Assembly: GCA_022565665.1 (NCBI GenBank)
Contig: JAIUMI010000001.1
Span: 124,001-188,000 of the forward strand
Reading direction: 5' to 3'
Source of the DNA: Glycocaulis sp.
Lineage (GTDB): Bacteria > Pseudomonadota > Alphaproteobacteria > Caulobacterales > Maricaulaceae
DNA length: 64,000 nt
A model generated the notes under the pieces. The model saw only the letters and a list, made by a program, of their open reading frames with translations. It had not been told where the DNA came from and searched no databases. A program made the position numbers and the translations under genes. This document shows, piece after piece, positions 16,907 to 26,496 of the stretch. Every line of letters starts with the position of its first letter. Within the stretch, counting starts at the first letter, position 1.

Positions 16907-17755
16907 ATGCGCTTTGAAGGCACCAGCCAGTATGTCGCGACAGAGGAACTGGCCGCCGCGGTGAACGCGGCCGTCACGCTGGAGCGGCCCTTGCTGGTCA
17001 AGGGCGAGCCTGGCACCGGCAAGACAGAGCTTGCCCGCCAGATCGCGAGCGCCATGAACGCGCCGCTGCTGGAATGGCACATCAAATCGACCACCAAGGC
17101 CCAGCAGGGCCTCTATGAATACGACGCGGTGGCCCGCCTGCGCGACAGCCAGCTTGGCGACGACAAGGTGCATGATGTCGGGAACTACATCCGCAAGGGC
17201 AAGCTGTGGGAGGCCTTCACCCACGAGACGCGGCCTATCCTTCTGATCGACGAGATCGACAAGGCCGATATCGAGTTTCCGAACGATCTCCTGCAGGAGC
17301 TCGACCGGATGGAGTTTCATGTCTACGAGACCGGCGAGACGGTGAAGGCCGAAGTGCGCCCCATCGTCATCATCACCTCGAACAACGAGAAAGAGCTGCC
17401 GGACGCCTTCCTGCGCCGCTGCTTCTTCCATTTCATCGCCTTCCCGGACGAGGAAACCATGCGCGCCATTGTGGAGGTGCACTTCCCGAAACTGAAAGGC
17501 CGCCTGCTCTCCGAAGCGCTGAAGAAATTCTACGAGGTGCGCTCGGTGCCGGGGTTGAAGAAGAAGCCCTCCACCTCGGAGCTTCTGGACTGGCTGAAAC
17601 TCCTGCTGGTCGAGGACGTGGACCCGGAATTGCTGCGCGAGAAGGATCCGCGGAAATTGATCCCGCCGCTCCACGGCGCGCTGCTGAAAAACGAGCAGGA
17701 CGTGCAGCTGTTTGAAAAACTCGCCTTCATGGCAAGACGGGACGCGGCGCAGTAG
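16907..17755 (+). CDS. MoxR-family AAA+ ATPase
   Basis: The 282-residue product has Walker A GEPGTGKTELARQIA near residue 33, Walker B ILLIDEIDKADIEF and the sensor-1 region IVIITSNNEKELPDAFLRRCFFHF, typical of MoxR chaperones. MoxR ATPases usually work with a von Willebrand A (VWA) protein to mature or load metals into a partner enzyme. Such a VWA gene follows at 18177. The ATG at 16907 is chosen because conservation begins at MRFEGTSQY; the 12 residues before it are not conserved. It is divergent from the glycan operon across 131 nt. Confidence 0.9.
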   Translation: MRFEGTSQYVATEELAAAVNAAVTLERPLLVKGEPGTGKTELARQIASAMNAPLLEWHIKSTTKAQQGLYEYDAVARLRDSQLGDDKVHDVGNYIRKGKLWEAFTHETRPILLIDEIDKADIEFPNDLLQELDRMEFHVYETGETVKAEVRPIVIITSNNEKELPDAFLRRCFFHFIAFPDEETMRAIVEVHFPKLKGRLLSEALKKFYEVRSVPGLKKKPSTSELLDWLKLLLVEDVDPELLREKDPRKLIPPLHGALLKNEQDVQLFEKLAFMARRDAAQ

Positions 17756-17857
17756 GGGGAAAGTTTGGAACCTGCACAGGGCTGATGCGGTTAATCAGGG
17801 TAAGCGCCCGGCATCGATGACCGGGTGTGATCGCTAGTGCCTGTTCAGGAGCTTCCC

Positions 17858-18112
17858 ATGACCACCGCGACCAAGCGCGTAAAGGACATCCGTAAAGAGG
17901 GCGAGACCGCTCTCAAATCTGTCAGCAAGGCCGCAGAGAAGGAGCTTCAGGATGCCGGAAAGGCGACCCGCCGTCAGGCCCGCAAGGTCGCCCGGCACGC
18001 CGGCAGAATGGAGCATAAGGCCGTGGGCTATATAAAGGACAAGCCCTATGCCGCGCTCGGCATTGCCGCCGGTGTCGGCGTCATTGCGGGCGCCCTGCTC
18101 GCCCGCCGCTAG
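17858..18112 (+). CDS. DUF883-like (ElaB/YqjD) membrane-anchored small protein
   Basis: The 84-residue product is rich in Lys and Ala, with a long amphipathic N-terminal helix (KDIRKEGETALKSVSKAAEKEL). A C-terminal hydrophobic segment reads KPYAALGIAAGVGVIAGALLARR, as in ElaB/YqjD inner-membrane proteins that bind ribosomes in stationary phase. The ATG at 17858 has AGGAG 6 nt upstream; an in-frame GTG at 17837 is less likely. It lies between MoxR and VWA genes but has separate spacing (102 and 64 nt), so functional linkage is uncertain. Confidence 0.75.
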   Translation: MTTATKRVKDIRKEGETALKSVSKAAEKELQDAGKATRRQARKVARHAGRMEHKAVGYIKDKPYAALGIAAGVGVIAGALLARR

Positions 18113-18176
18113 CGTCTCCATACATGGCGGGATGTGGCGCTTGCGGGCTGGCCTCGCGAGCGCCTATCCTTAGCCC

Positions 18177-19355
18177 ATGTTCCATCGCTTCTTCACTGAA
18201 TTGCGCGCCGCGAAAGTCCCGGTTTCGACGCGGGAATACCTCACCCTGCTCGAAGCGCTCGACAAGGGCGCGGTGTCTCCCGCCATCGATGATTTCTACG
18301 CGGTCTCCCGCGCGGCTCTGGTGAAGGATGAGCGCAATTTCGACAAGTTCGACCAGGTGTTCGGTCATGTCTTCAAGGGCGTGGAGCTTCTGGGCGATAT
18401 GTTCAACGAGGCCGAGATCCCGCAAGACTGGCTGCGCAACGAGATGCGCCGCCATCTCACCGAAGAGGAAATGGCCGAGCTGGAGGCCATGGATTTCGAC
18501 GCGCTGATGGAGACGCTGAACCAGCGCCTCCAGGAGCAGACCGAGCGCCATGAGGGCGGAAACAAATGGATCGGCACAGGGGGAACGAGCCCGTTCGGCC
18601 ATTCAGGCTATAACCCCTCGGGCGTGCGCATTGGCGGGCAGAGCCAGCACAAAAAGGCCGCCAAGGTGTGGGAGGCGCGCCGCTACAAGGACTATGATTC
18701 CGACCGGGAGCTCGGCACCCGCAATCTCAAACTCGCTTTGCGGCGCCTGCGCAAATTCGCCCGCGACGGCGCGGACGAGGAACTGGACCTTTCCGGCACT
18801 ATTCACGCGACGGCCAAGCAGGGCTGGCTGGATGTGAAGATGCGGCCCGAACGGCGCAACGCCATCAAGGTGCTGGTGTTTTTCGATGTGGGCGGGTCGA
18901 TGGACCCCTATATCCAGCTGACCGAGCGATTGTTCTCGGCGGCCAAATCCGTCTTCAAGTCGCTCGATTATTTCTACTTCCACAACTGCATCTATGAGGG
19001 GGTGTGGAAGTCCAATCTGCGCCGCCAGTCAGAGACGATGCCGCTCTTTGATGTGCTGCACAAATACCCGCACGACTACAAGGTGGTGATCGTGGGCGAT
19101 GCCTCGATGGCGCCCTATGAGATCACGCATCCGGGCGGCTCGGTGGAGCACTGGAACGCGGAAGCCGGCTCGGTCTGGCTGAAACGCATCGTGGACACCT
19201 ACCCCCACCTCGTCTGGCTGAACCCGCAGCCCGACCAGTGGTGGCAGCACACCTATTCCATCGAGCTCGTCCGCCAGATCATCGGGCGTGAGCGCATGTT
19301 CCCCCTCACGCTGGAGGGCCTGGACGGCGCGATGAAGGAGCTGGCGCGGCGGTAG
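18177..19355 (+). CDS. VWA domain protein, CoxE-like
   Basis: The 392-residue product starts with an N-terminal CoxE-type helical region (FHRFFTELRAAKVPVSTREYLTLLEAL). A middle linker rich in Gly and Ser follows (NKWIGTGGTSPFGHSGYNPSG), then a C-terminal VWA domain. The metal-site motif reads DVGGSMDP, where the usual DxSxS has Gly in place of the first Ser; this variant is common in CoxE-like proteins. Downstream of the MoxR ATPase, it is the expected partner in a chelatase-like pair. The client protein is not in the window. Confidence 0.88.
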   Translation: MFHRFFTELRAAKVPVSTREYLTLLEALDKGAVSPAIDDFYAVSRAALVKDERNFDKFDQVFGHVFKGVELLGDMFNEAEIPQDWLRNEMRRHLTEEEMAELEAMDFDALMETLNQRLQEQTERHEGGNKWIGTGGTSPFGHSGYNPSGVRIGGQSQHKKAAKVWEARRYKDYDSDRELGTRNLKLALRRLRKFARDGADEELDLSGTIHATAKQGWLDVKMRPERRNAIKVLVFFDVGGSMDPYIQLTERLFSAAKSVFKSLDYFYFHNCIYEGVWKSNLRRQSETMPLFDVLHKYPHDYKVVIVGDASMAPYEITHPGGSVEHWNAEAGSVWLKRIVDTYPHLVWLNPQPDQWWQHTYSIELVRQIIGRERMFPLTLEGLDGAMKELARR

Positions 19356-19378
19356 GGGTGCTTCTCAGCCTTCTCCGT

Positions 19379-19478
19379 CTGTCATCCCCCGCTTTATGCG
19401 GGGGACCCATGCCTGAGAGGTGCAATCAGTTCCAACCGGCGGAGGCATGGGTGGCCCGGATAAACCGGGCCATGACAG
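19379..19478. repeat. Paired inverted REP-like palindromes
   Basis: Two units face each other at 19379–19414 and 19443–19478. Each unit, read in its own sense, is CTGTCAT, a 7-bp stem, loop TTTAT, the stem complement, then ACCCATGCCT. The flanks and loop are identical but the stems differ (CCCCCGC versus GGCCCGG), each perfectly self-complementary. The flanks of the two units also pair with each other, so the whole can fold as a branched cruciform. Lies in the 140-nt space between two convergent genes. Confidence 0.85.
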
Positions 19479-19495
19479 CGTTTAGGTAACGACCT

Positions 19496-20113
19496 CTACC
19501 CCACCATCGCGTGATCGGCCGCATGGGGCAGGCCCAGCGCACTTTCCACGCGGCGCACCCAGCCCTGCACGGCGGGGAAATCATTGAGGTCAAACCCGCC
19601 CTCATGGGCGACGCGCGTATAGGCGACGAGCGCGATATCGGCGAGGGTAAGCTGTTCGGCCACGAAAAACTCGCGCGCCAGAAGCCGCATCTCCATCACG
19701 CCGAGCGCACGCCGCCCCCGCGCCAGAAGCTGTGGGTCGAGATCATCGGCGCGCCGGGCATGGAATTTCAGCTGGCTGCGGCGCACGGCGATATTGGGCT
19801 CGTGGGAATACTGCTCCCAGAACAGCCATTCCATCATCTTGGCGCGGTCGAACGGGTCCGCCGGGATGAGGTCCGAGCCCTCGGCCAGATAGGTGAGGAT
19901 GGCGTTGGACTGGGCCAGCGTACGCCCGTCGGCGCGTTCCAGAACCGGTACCTGGCCTGCCGGATTGAGGGCGAGGAATTCATCGGTCCGGCTCGCCCCG
20001 GCAAAGATGTCCACCTCCACCCATTCGAAATCAAGGCCGAGATATTGCGCCGTCCACAGCGCTTTGAGGCAGTTGCCGCTCTCGTGGTGGCCATACAGGC
20101 GGACGGTGTTCAT
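19496..20113 (-). CDS. Glutathione S-transferase family protein
   Basis: The 205-residue product has an N-terminal thioredoxin-like domain with VRLYGHHESGNCLKALW, the GQVPVLE cis-Pro site and the ALAQSNAILTYLA glutathione-binding motif. A helical C-terminal domain contains LTLADIALVAYTRVAHEGGFDL. This form is common among bacterial GSTs of unknown substrate. The ATG at 20113 is chosen because GST homology begins at MNTVRLYG and GGGAG lies about 10 nt upstream. Divergent from the chorismate mutase gene. Confidence 0.88.
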   Translation of the reverse strand: MNTVRLYGHHESGNCLKALWTAQYLGLDFEWVEVDIFAGASRTDEFLALNPAGQVPVLERADGRTLAQSNAILTYLAEGSDLIPADPFDRAKMMEWLFWEQYSHEPNIAVRRSQLKFHARRADDLDPQLLARGRRALGVMEMRLLAREFFVAEQLTLADIALVAYTRVAHEGGFDLNDFPAVQGWVRRVESALGLPHAADHAMVG

Positions 20114-20265
20114 GGCGTGGTGTGCTCCCGGGGCTGTGTGGTCCATGAAAGCATGCCGTGACGATTCTGAGGAAGCCCTTTTGCCGGTGCTGCGGCAGCA
20201 TGGCAGGCTTTCACCCACGCGCGGTGTGCCTATAAAGGGGCCACGCCAGTTCAAGGGCCGGACCG

Positions 20266-20622
20266 ATGCGCGACGTGCTGATCAATCCTGACGACCTTGC
20301 CGGACGCACTGCGCCGCAAGCCTGCCAGACCATGGAAGAGGTGCGTGACGGGGTGGACAGGCTGGACCGTGCCCTGATCGCGCTGATCGCCGAGCGCACG
20401 CGCTATATGGATGCTGCCGCACGCATCAAGCCCTCGCGCGGCGTGGTGCGGGATGAGGCGCGCATCGAGGACGTGATCACCAAGGTGAAGGCTGCCGCGC
20501 GCACGGCCGGCGTGCCCGAAAGCCTTGCCGAGCCGGTCTGGCGGGAGCTGGTGGAGCGCTCCATCCAGCACGAGCTTACCGTGTGGGATGCCACGCGCGA
20601 ACCGCAGCGCAAAGTCCGCTAG
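20266..20622 (+). CDS. Chorismate mutase, AroQ class
   Basis: Converts chorismate to prephenate for phenylalanine and tyrosine synthesis. The 118-residue all-helical product shows the AroQ pattern: VRDGVDRLDRALIALIAERTRYMDAAARIK (Arg and Lys that bind the substrate), RDEARIEDVITKVKAAARTAGV and VWRELVERSIQHE. Lacks a fused prephenate dehydratase or DAHP synthase domain. Similar small proteins may also act as isochorismate-pyruvate lyases (PchB). It stands alone and converges on the HPt gene with a 4-nt overlap. Confidence 0.85.
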   Translation: MRDVLINPDDLAGRTAPQACQTMEEVRDGVDRLDRALIALIAERTRYMDAAARIKPSRGVVRDEARIEDVITKVKAAARTAGVPESLAEPVWRELVERSIQHELTVWDATREPQRKVR

Positions 20623-20969
20623 GCCGCCTTGCGCTGGCGCAGGGCCTCCCCGATGGCCCTAACCGTCACCCCGGCCATCTCGCGCACCTCGCCAAGCGCC
20701 TGCGGATCAAGCGGGCGGTTTTCGGCCGCAGCGCAGGCTTCGCCCAGCGCCATCGCCCCCACGCCGCGCGCCGCCCCTTTCAGGGTATGGACGAGCCGGC
20801 GCCAGAGCTGCTCGTCATCTCCGGCCTTCTCCAGAGCCTCGAGTGTGGAGTGTATCTGTCCGCGCAATAGCGAATAGAGTTCGATCTCCAGCCCCGTATC
20901 ACCGCCGGTATAGCGGTGCAGGTGCGCGCTATCGAGCAGCGCGTGCGCTGATGATGAGCGATAATCCAT
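20619..20969 (-). CDS. Stand-alone HPt (histidine phosphotransfer) protein
   Basis: The 116-residue product is an HPt domain: the motif RRLVHTLKGAARGVGA has the phospho-accepting His61 followed by the Lys/Gly pattern of the family, inside a four-helix region. HPt proteins pass phosphate between response-regulator receivers in a phosphorelay. There is no kinase or receiver gene nearby, so its partners are unknown. The ATG at 20969 is chosen because the upstream in-frame stretch has no conserved features and covers the SOD promoter region. Confidence 0.85.
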   Translation of the reverse strand: MDYRSSSAHALLDSAHLHRYTGGDTGLEIELYSLLRGQIHSTLEALEKAGDDEQLWRRLVHTLKGAARGVGAMALGEACAAAENRPLDPQALGEVREMAGVTVRAIGEALRQRKAA

Positions 20970-21168
20970 GGCGTTCCCCTTCGAGTTCGCAAAACTGTAA
21001 TGCACCCGGCTTAACGCCCGCTTCACAAACACGCTTAACGGAACGCCAACACGTTCTTTGCCGTTGAGGGGTGGCAAGCATCTGTCACTCAACCTAGGTA
21101 AGGTGCATGCGAAAGCCCGGCGGGCCTGCCCGCCTTCGATAAAGACCGCTACGGAGGAGACGTCCGCC

Positions 21169-21912
21169 ATGATCCTGACCGATGCCACCCGCCTTGCCGG
21201 TTCCGCGTTTGCGGGGCTTGCCCTCTTTACCGCCGCCGCCTGCGCGGAAAGCACGGTTGCAACCGAACACGAAGAGGACGCTGCCATGTGGCGCTTTGAA
21301 CTCGCCCCCCTGCCTTATGCCTATGATGCGCTGGAACCGGTGATTGATGCCGAGACGATGGAGCTGCACCATTCGCGCCACCACCAGACCTATGTGAACG
21401 GTCTGAACTCGGCGCTTGAGGCGCGCGAGGATCTGCAGGGCACCCCGCTGGAAGAGATTCTGGCGCGCGTTTCCGATCTGCCGACCGCCTTCCGCAATCA
21501 CGGCGGCGGCCACTGGAACCACGCCTTCTTCTGGGAAAGCATGACGGCGCCGGCCGATAGCGGTGCGCCCAGCGGCGCGTTTGCCGAGGCGATCAACGCC
21601 ACATTCGGCTCGATTGACGAGATGAAGAGCCAGTTCAACTCCGCCGGTGCGGGCCAGTTCGGCTCGGGCTGGGCCTGGCTGATCGTCAATGGCGACGGCG
21701 AGCTGGAAATCACCGCCACCCCCAATCAGGACAATCCGCTGATGGACGTGGCCGGCACGCGCGGCACGCCCATCCTCGGCAATGATGTGTGGGAGCACGC
21801 CTATTACGTCACCTACCGCAACCGCCGTGCGGACTATCTGGAAGCCTGGTGGCAGGTGGTGAACTGGGATGTCGCCAGCGCGCGCTATGACGCGGCTGTG
21901 GCCGGGAATTAG
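21169..21912 (+). CDS. sod: Exported superoxide dismutase, Mn-type
   Basis: Converts superoxide to peroxide and oxygen. The 247-residue product has an N-terminal signal (residues 1–25, RLAGSAFAGLALFTAAAC) with a possible lipidation Cys at 25. The SOD fold begins near residue 42 (FELAPLPYAYDALEP). Metal ligands are visible in MELHHSRHHQTYVNGL, GGGHWNHAFFW and DVWEHAYY. The GGGH and NQDNPLM segments resemble Mn enzymes more than Fe enzymes. The ATG at 21169 has GGAGGAGA just upstream; an internal Met40 could give a cytosolic form. Followed by a strong terminator. Confidence 0.92.
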   Translation: MILTDATRLAGSAFAGLALFTAAACAESTVATEHEEDAAMWRFELAPLPYAYDALEPVIDAETMELHHSRHHQTYVNGLNSALEAREDLQGTPLEEILARVSDLPTAFRNHGGGHWNHAFFWESMTAPADSGAPSGAFAEAINATFGSIDEMKSQFNSAGAGQFGSGWAWLIVNGDGELEITATPNQDNPLMDVAGTRGTPILGNDVWEHAYYVTYRNRRADYLEAWWQVVNWDVASARYDAAVAGN

Positions 21913-21945
21913 CCGCTCCGGCTCATCCTGATCGATGTATGGAAG

Positions 21946-21977
21946 CCCCGGACGGAAACGTCCGGGGTTTTCTTTTT
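21946..21977 (+). terminator. Rho-independent terminator after the SOD gene
   Basis: A perfect 9-bp stem CCCCGGACG/CGTCCGGGG with a GAAA tetraloop is followed by TTTTCTTTTT. It starts 33 nt past the SOD stop. Confidence 0.9.
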
Positions 21978-22000
21978 CTGGCCTTCCAGATCACGCGTTT

Positions 22001-22051
22001 CACCGGCGAAAGCCGGTGCCCAGTGATTTCTGGATCCCGGCGTTCGCCGGG
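22001..22051. repeat. Intergenic repeat with two perfect hairpins
   Basis: CACCGGC-GAAA-GCCGGTG (22001–22018) is followed after 17 nt by CCCGGCG-TT-CGCCGGG (22036–22051), with CCAG/CTGG pairing between them. It resembles dispersed intergenic palindromes common in alphaproteobacteria. It is not followed by a T run and lies between convergent genes. Confidence 0.6.
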
Positions 22052-22117
22052 AAAACGAAAACATCCTTATTCTTCGCCACCCGGCGCAGGCGGAGACGGG
22101 TGACGGCAGGATGAAAC

Positions 22118-23320
22118 CTACCCCACCTTGCGCGCTTCGGGGCCGGTATCGAAGAGCACGTCATCGCGCACCGGGCGCGGCGCGCCGAACAGATGACCCT
22201 GACCGTAGGCGATGTCGAGATCGAGGATTTCGACCACCATCGCCTCGGTCTCGATCTTCTCCGCGATGATGTCCACGCCATAGCGGGCAAAGAGACCTGC
22301 AATGTCTTCCGGCGCGATGGTGCCGGGTTCGCGCCCTGCCACCGGCATCTGGCCATTGGCCACTTCGATAAGGCGCAGGCCCTCCACCTTGGCAAAGCGC
22401 ACGCCTGCGCGCTGCAATTCTGCCAGATCCAGATTGAGATTGCTGACCTGATCTATCGAGAAGCGGAAGCCATAATCGGCAAGCCGCGCCATATGGCGTG
22501 CGGCGACCGTGGAGCGTGCATCAAAGGCGGCCTGTGGCATTTCAAAGATCAGCGAACCGGCCAGATCGGAATTGCGGCGCAGGAAGTCCAGGAAGGGCGG
22601 GAAAAACTCCTCATCGGTCAGCGAGCGGATTGAGATATTGCAGAATATCCCGACCCTGCGATCCGACTTGGTGAGCTTTCTGACGATCTGTACACAGCGC
22701 AGGAGGAGGAGATTATCCACCTCCGCGATGAGGCCATGCTCCTCGGCGGCTTTGAGGAAGCCGGCAGGCGTGACCACATTGCCTTTCTCATCACGCAGGC
22801 GCGTGAAACCCTCATAGAAATGGGTGCGCCGCTGGGGCAGGCCGACAACGGGCTGGAGATAGAGATCGACCCGGTTGGCATCGAGCGCCTCGCGGATCAG
22901 CCCGGCGCGCATGCCGCTGCCATTGGCCGCCAGCCCCGCACCACCAGCCTCCAGCCGCTGCAATATCTCCGCGAGCAATTCCTCCCCCGGACCTTCCGGC
23001 GCGTGCGCGGCCGGGGCCGCAGCGGTCTTCACCAGCGGGCGGCCAGGCGCGTTCTCCAGCGCTGCGGCGAGCGCGTCGATACGGGCATTGGCCTCTTCCA
23101 GCTCGTCCACCAGAGACAGATTGGCCGCGCGCAATTCATGCAGCGCTTTTTCCGTGGCGCGCTTTTCCTCCGCCCGCGCCGCAGCCGCATGGGCCTGACC
23201 GGCAATCAGGAAGACAACCGCGCCCATCATCCAGGCCAGCCCCGAGCTCATCAGGCCCAGACGCTCGAACGCCAGCGCCGCCACGATGGCCACCATCGCG
23301 TAGGTAATGACGACGAGCAT
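22118..23320 (-). CDS. TipF-like membrane protein with degenerate EAL domain
   Basis: The 400-residue product has two N-terminal membrane helices (about 1–17 and 24–45), a coiled coil (about 45–90) and an EAL domain (about 140–390). In place of EAL it has EGFTR at 170–174. It keeps N228, E260, K311 and E354, but the DD metal-binding pair is D290-Q291. This layout matches Caulobacter TipF, which binds cyclic di-GMP without hydrolysing it and helps place the flagellum at the new pole. The ATG at 23320 starts right at the first membrane helix. The function is inferred from layout; flagellar genes lie far away at the window's start. Confidence 0.72.
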   Translation of the reverse strand: MLVVITYAMVAIVAALAFERLGLMSSGLAWMMGAVVFLIAGQAHAAAARAEEKRATEKALHELRAANLSLVDELEEANARIDALAAALENAPGRPLVKTAAAPAAHAPEGPGEELLAEILQRLEAGGAGLAANGSGMRAGLIREALDANRVDLYLQPVVGLPQRRTHFYEGFTRLRDEKGNVVTPAGFLKAAEEHGLIAEVDNLLLLRCVQIVRKLTKSDRRVGIFCNISIRSLTDEEFFPPFLDFLRRNSDLAGSLIFEMPQAAFDARSTVAARHMARLADYGFRFSIDQVSNLNLDLAELQRAGVRFAKVEGLRLIEVANGQMPVAGREPGTIAPEDIAGLFARYGVDIIAEKIETEAMVVEILDLDIAYGQGHLFGAPRPVRDDVLFDTGPEARKVG

Positions 23321-23434
23321 GTCTGTCGTGCGCGGTATGATGGCCGGACTCCCAATGACCAGGCGGGCGTGCGAATCGCACCCCGACATGCTGACTGTAC
23401 GCGTGAATGGCCGTCCTGTCAGAGCCTGCAACGC

Positions 23435-23466
23435 AAAAGGGGCAGGCCTCTTAAGGCCCGCCCCTT
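23435..23466 (-). terminator. Terminator of the OmpA-like lipoprotein gene
   Basis: Arms 23437–23449 and 23454–23466 pair over 13 bp with one mismatch. On the minus strand this is followed by TTTT. It lies 27 nt beyond the lipoprotein stop. Confidence 0.75.
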
Positions 23467-23492
23467 CGCATTCCAGCGATTACACCCCTGGC

Positions 23493-24149
23493 CTAGCTTG
23501 CCGTGTGGGGTGCAATCTTGATTTCGACACGCCGGTTCAGGGCGCGGCCGGAGTCCGTGGCATTGGATGCGATCGGCGCATCCGGGCCCATACCGGTGAT
23601 GAAGAAGCGGCGGCCGTCCACACCCGATTGCTGCAGGTATTGGGCAACCGACAGGGCACGCTGCTCGGACAGGCGCATGTTCAGCTCCCGCCCGCCGGTG
23701 GAGTCGGTGTGTCCGATCACGTCGACATAGGTGGCCGGGAAGGTCTGCAGAACGTCGGCCACATCATTGAGGATGGGGAAGAAGTTCGGCTCGATATTCG
23801 ACTGGCCGGTAGCAAAGGTCACATTGCCCGGCATGACCAGGTAGAGATCCTGGCCCTCGCGGCGCACCGTAACCCCGGACCCGCGCAGGCGCTCGCGGAA
23901 CTCGCGTTCCTGACGGTCCATGTAATTGCCAACGGCAGCGCCGGCGAGCGCGCCAACACCAGCACCGATCAGCGCATTGCGGCGGTCATCCCCGCCAGCC
24001 AGCGTGCCAAGGGCAGCGCCGGCAAGCGCGCCTGCTATGGCACCGGTGCCGGTGCGGCTTTGGGAAACGTTGCCATACTGGTCGGTCGTGGTGCAGGCGG
24101 CCGCAAGGCCGAGCGCCATACCGGCGGCGATAAGAGAACGGAAGATCAT
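23493..24149 (-). CDS. OmpA-family outer membrane lipoprotein (YiaD-like)
   Basis: The 218-residue product has a lipoprotein signal ending LAAAC (Cys19). A glycine-zipper stretch covers about residues 36–76 (GAIAGALAGAALGTLAGG and GAGVGALAGAAVGNYMD), and a C-terminal OmpA-like peptidoglycan-binding domain contains VDVIGHTDSTGG and ALNRRVEI. This glycine-zipper plus OmpA architecture is that of YiaD-type proteins. It likely tethers the outer membrane to peptidoglycan. Monocistronic, with its own terminator. Confidence 0.88.
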   Translation of the reverse strand: MIFRSLIAAGMALGLAAACTTTDQYGNVSQSRTGTGAIAGALAGAALGTLAGGDDRRNALIGAGVGALAGAAVGNYMDRQEREFRERLRGSGVTVRREGQDLYLVMPGNVTFATGQSNIEPNFFPILNDVADVLQTFPATYVDVIGHTDSTGGRELNMRLSEQRALSVAQYLQQSGVDGRRFFITGMGPDAPIASNATDSGRALNRRVEIKIAPHTAS

Positions 24150-24285
24150 GCGTCAGGCCTCCATGGGCATTGATTGAAGAACGCGATTAACACTTTAGCG
24201 GCTTGTGATGGCCTTGGCCAACACACTTGCGTGACATGTGCATGAACGCAGCATGAATTTACCGGGTCCATGCCACCTCGAACCT

Positions 24286-24315
24286 CTTGACGGGCCGCCG
24301 ACGGGTGACTATCTC
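24286..24315 (+). promoter_or_regulatory. groESL promoter, RpoH-like
   Basis: CTTGAC at 24286–24291 and CTATCT at 24309–24314 fit the alphaproteobacterial heat-shock sigma consensus (CTTGAC, about 17 nt, CYTATNT). The same bases also read as TTGACG-17-TATCTC for the housekeeping sigma. It lies 110 nt before groES. Confidence 0.65.
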
Positions 24316-24322
24316 CCGTCCG

Positions 24323-24349
24323 CTGGCAGCCGGGGGGTGAGAGTGCTAA
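24323..24349 (+). promoter_or_regulatory. CIRCE-like HrcA operator with one degenerate half
   Basis: The right half GAGTGCTAA (24341–24349) is a perfect match to CIRCE and the spacer is the correct 9 nt. The left half CTGGCAGCC (24323–24331) matches only 5 of 9 bases of TTAGCACTC. It is in the expected place between promoter and groES. Confidence 0.7.
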
Positions 24350-24424
24350 CGCACCCCGGAGGCCGGAACAAAATTCACTCGTTACGAGCCTTCAAGCGCT
24401 CATCAAAAACGGAGAAGTGACGCG

Positions 24425-24736
24425 ATGACTTTTCGTCCTCTGCATGACCGCGTGCTCGTGAAGCGCGTCGAGGAAGAAGCCAAGACCAAGGGCGGGATCA
24501 TCATTCCCGACACGGCCAAGGAAAAGCCCCAGGAAGGCGAAGTGATCGCCGTCGGCGGCGGCGCCATCAAGGAAGATGGCGGTATCCGCCCGCTCGACGT
24601 GAAAGCCGGCGACCGCATCCTGTTCGGCAAGTGGTCGGGCACCGAGGTCACGATCGACGGCCAGGAACTCCTGATCATGAAGGAGTCCGACATTCTGGGC
24701 ATCGTCGAGGGCAAGGCTGCCGCTAAAGCTGCGTAG
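24425..24736 (+). CDS. groES: Co-chaperonin GroES
   Basis: GroES is the 10-kDa cap of the GroEL folding chamber. The 103-residue product has the family N-terminus [14 protein letters not shown], the mobile loop around [25 protein letters not shown] and the roof/C-terminal strand [17 protein letters not shown]. Normal length. First gene of the groESL operon, with 59 nt before groEL. Confidence 0.99.
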   Translation: MTFRPLHDRVLVKRVEEEAKTKGGIIIPDTAKEKPQEGEVIAVGGGAIKEDGGIRPLDVKAGDRILFGKWSGTEVTIDGQELLIMKESDILGIVEGKAAAKAA

Positions 24737-24774
24737 CGCCCCCTCTTCCCAAATTCCGGTTTCAAACACACTGA

Positions 24775-26433
<1,659 letters not shown>

Positions 26434-26457
26434 GCTCTATCCCCCTAGCGACTACGG

Positions 26458-26491
26458 AAAGGGCGGCTGGCAACAGCCGCCCTTTTTGTTT
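26458..26491 (+). terminator. groESL terminator
   Basis: A perfect 12-bp stem (26458–26469 with 26474–26485) with GCAA tetraloop is followed by TTTGTTT. It lies 25 nt past groEL. Confidence 0.92.
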
Positions 26492-26496
26492 GGGCG

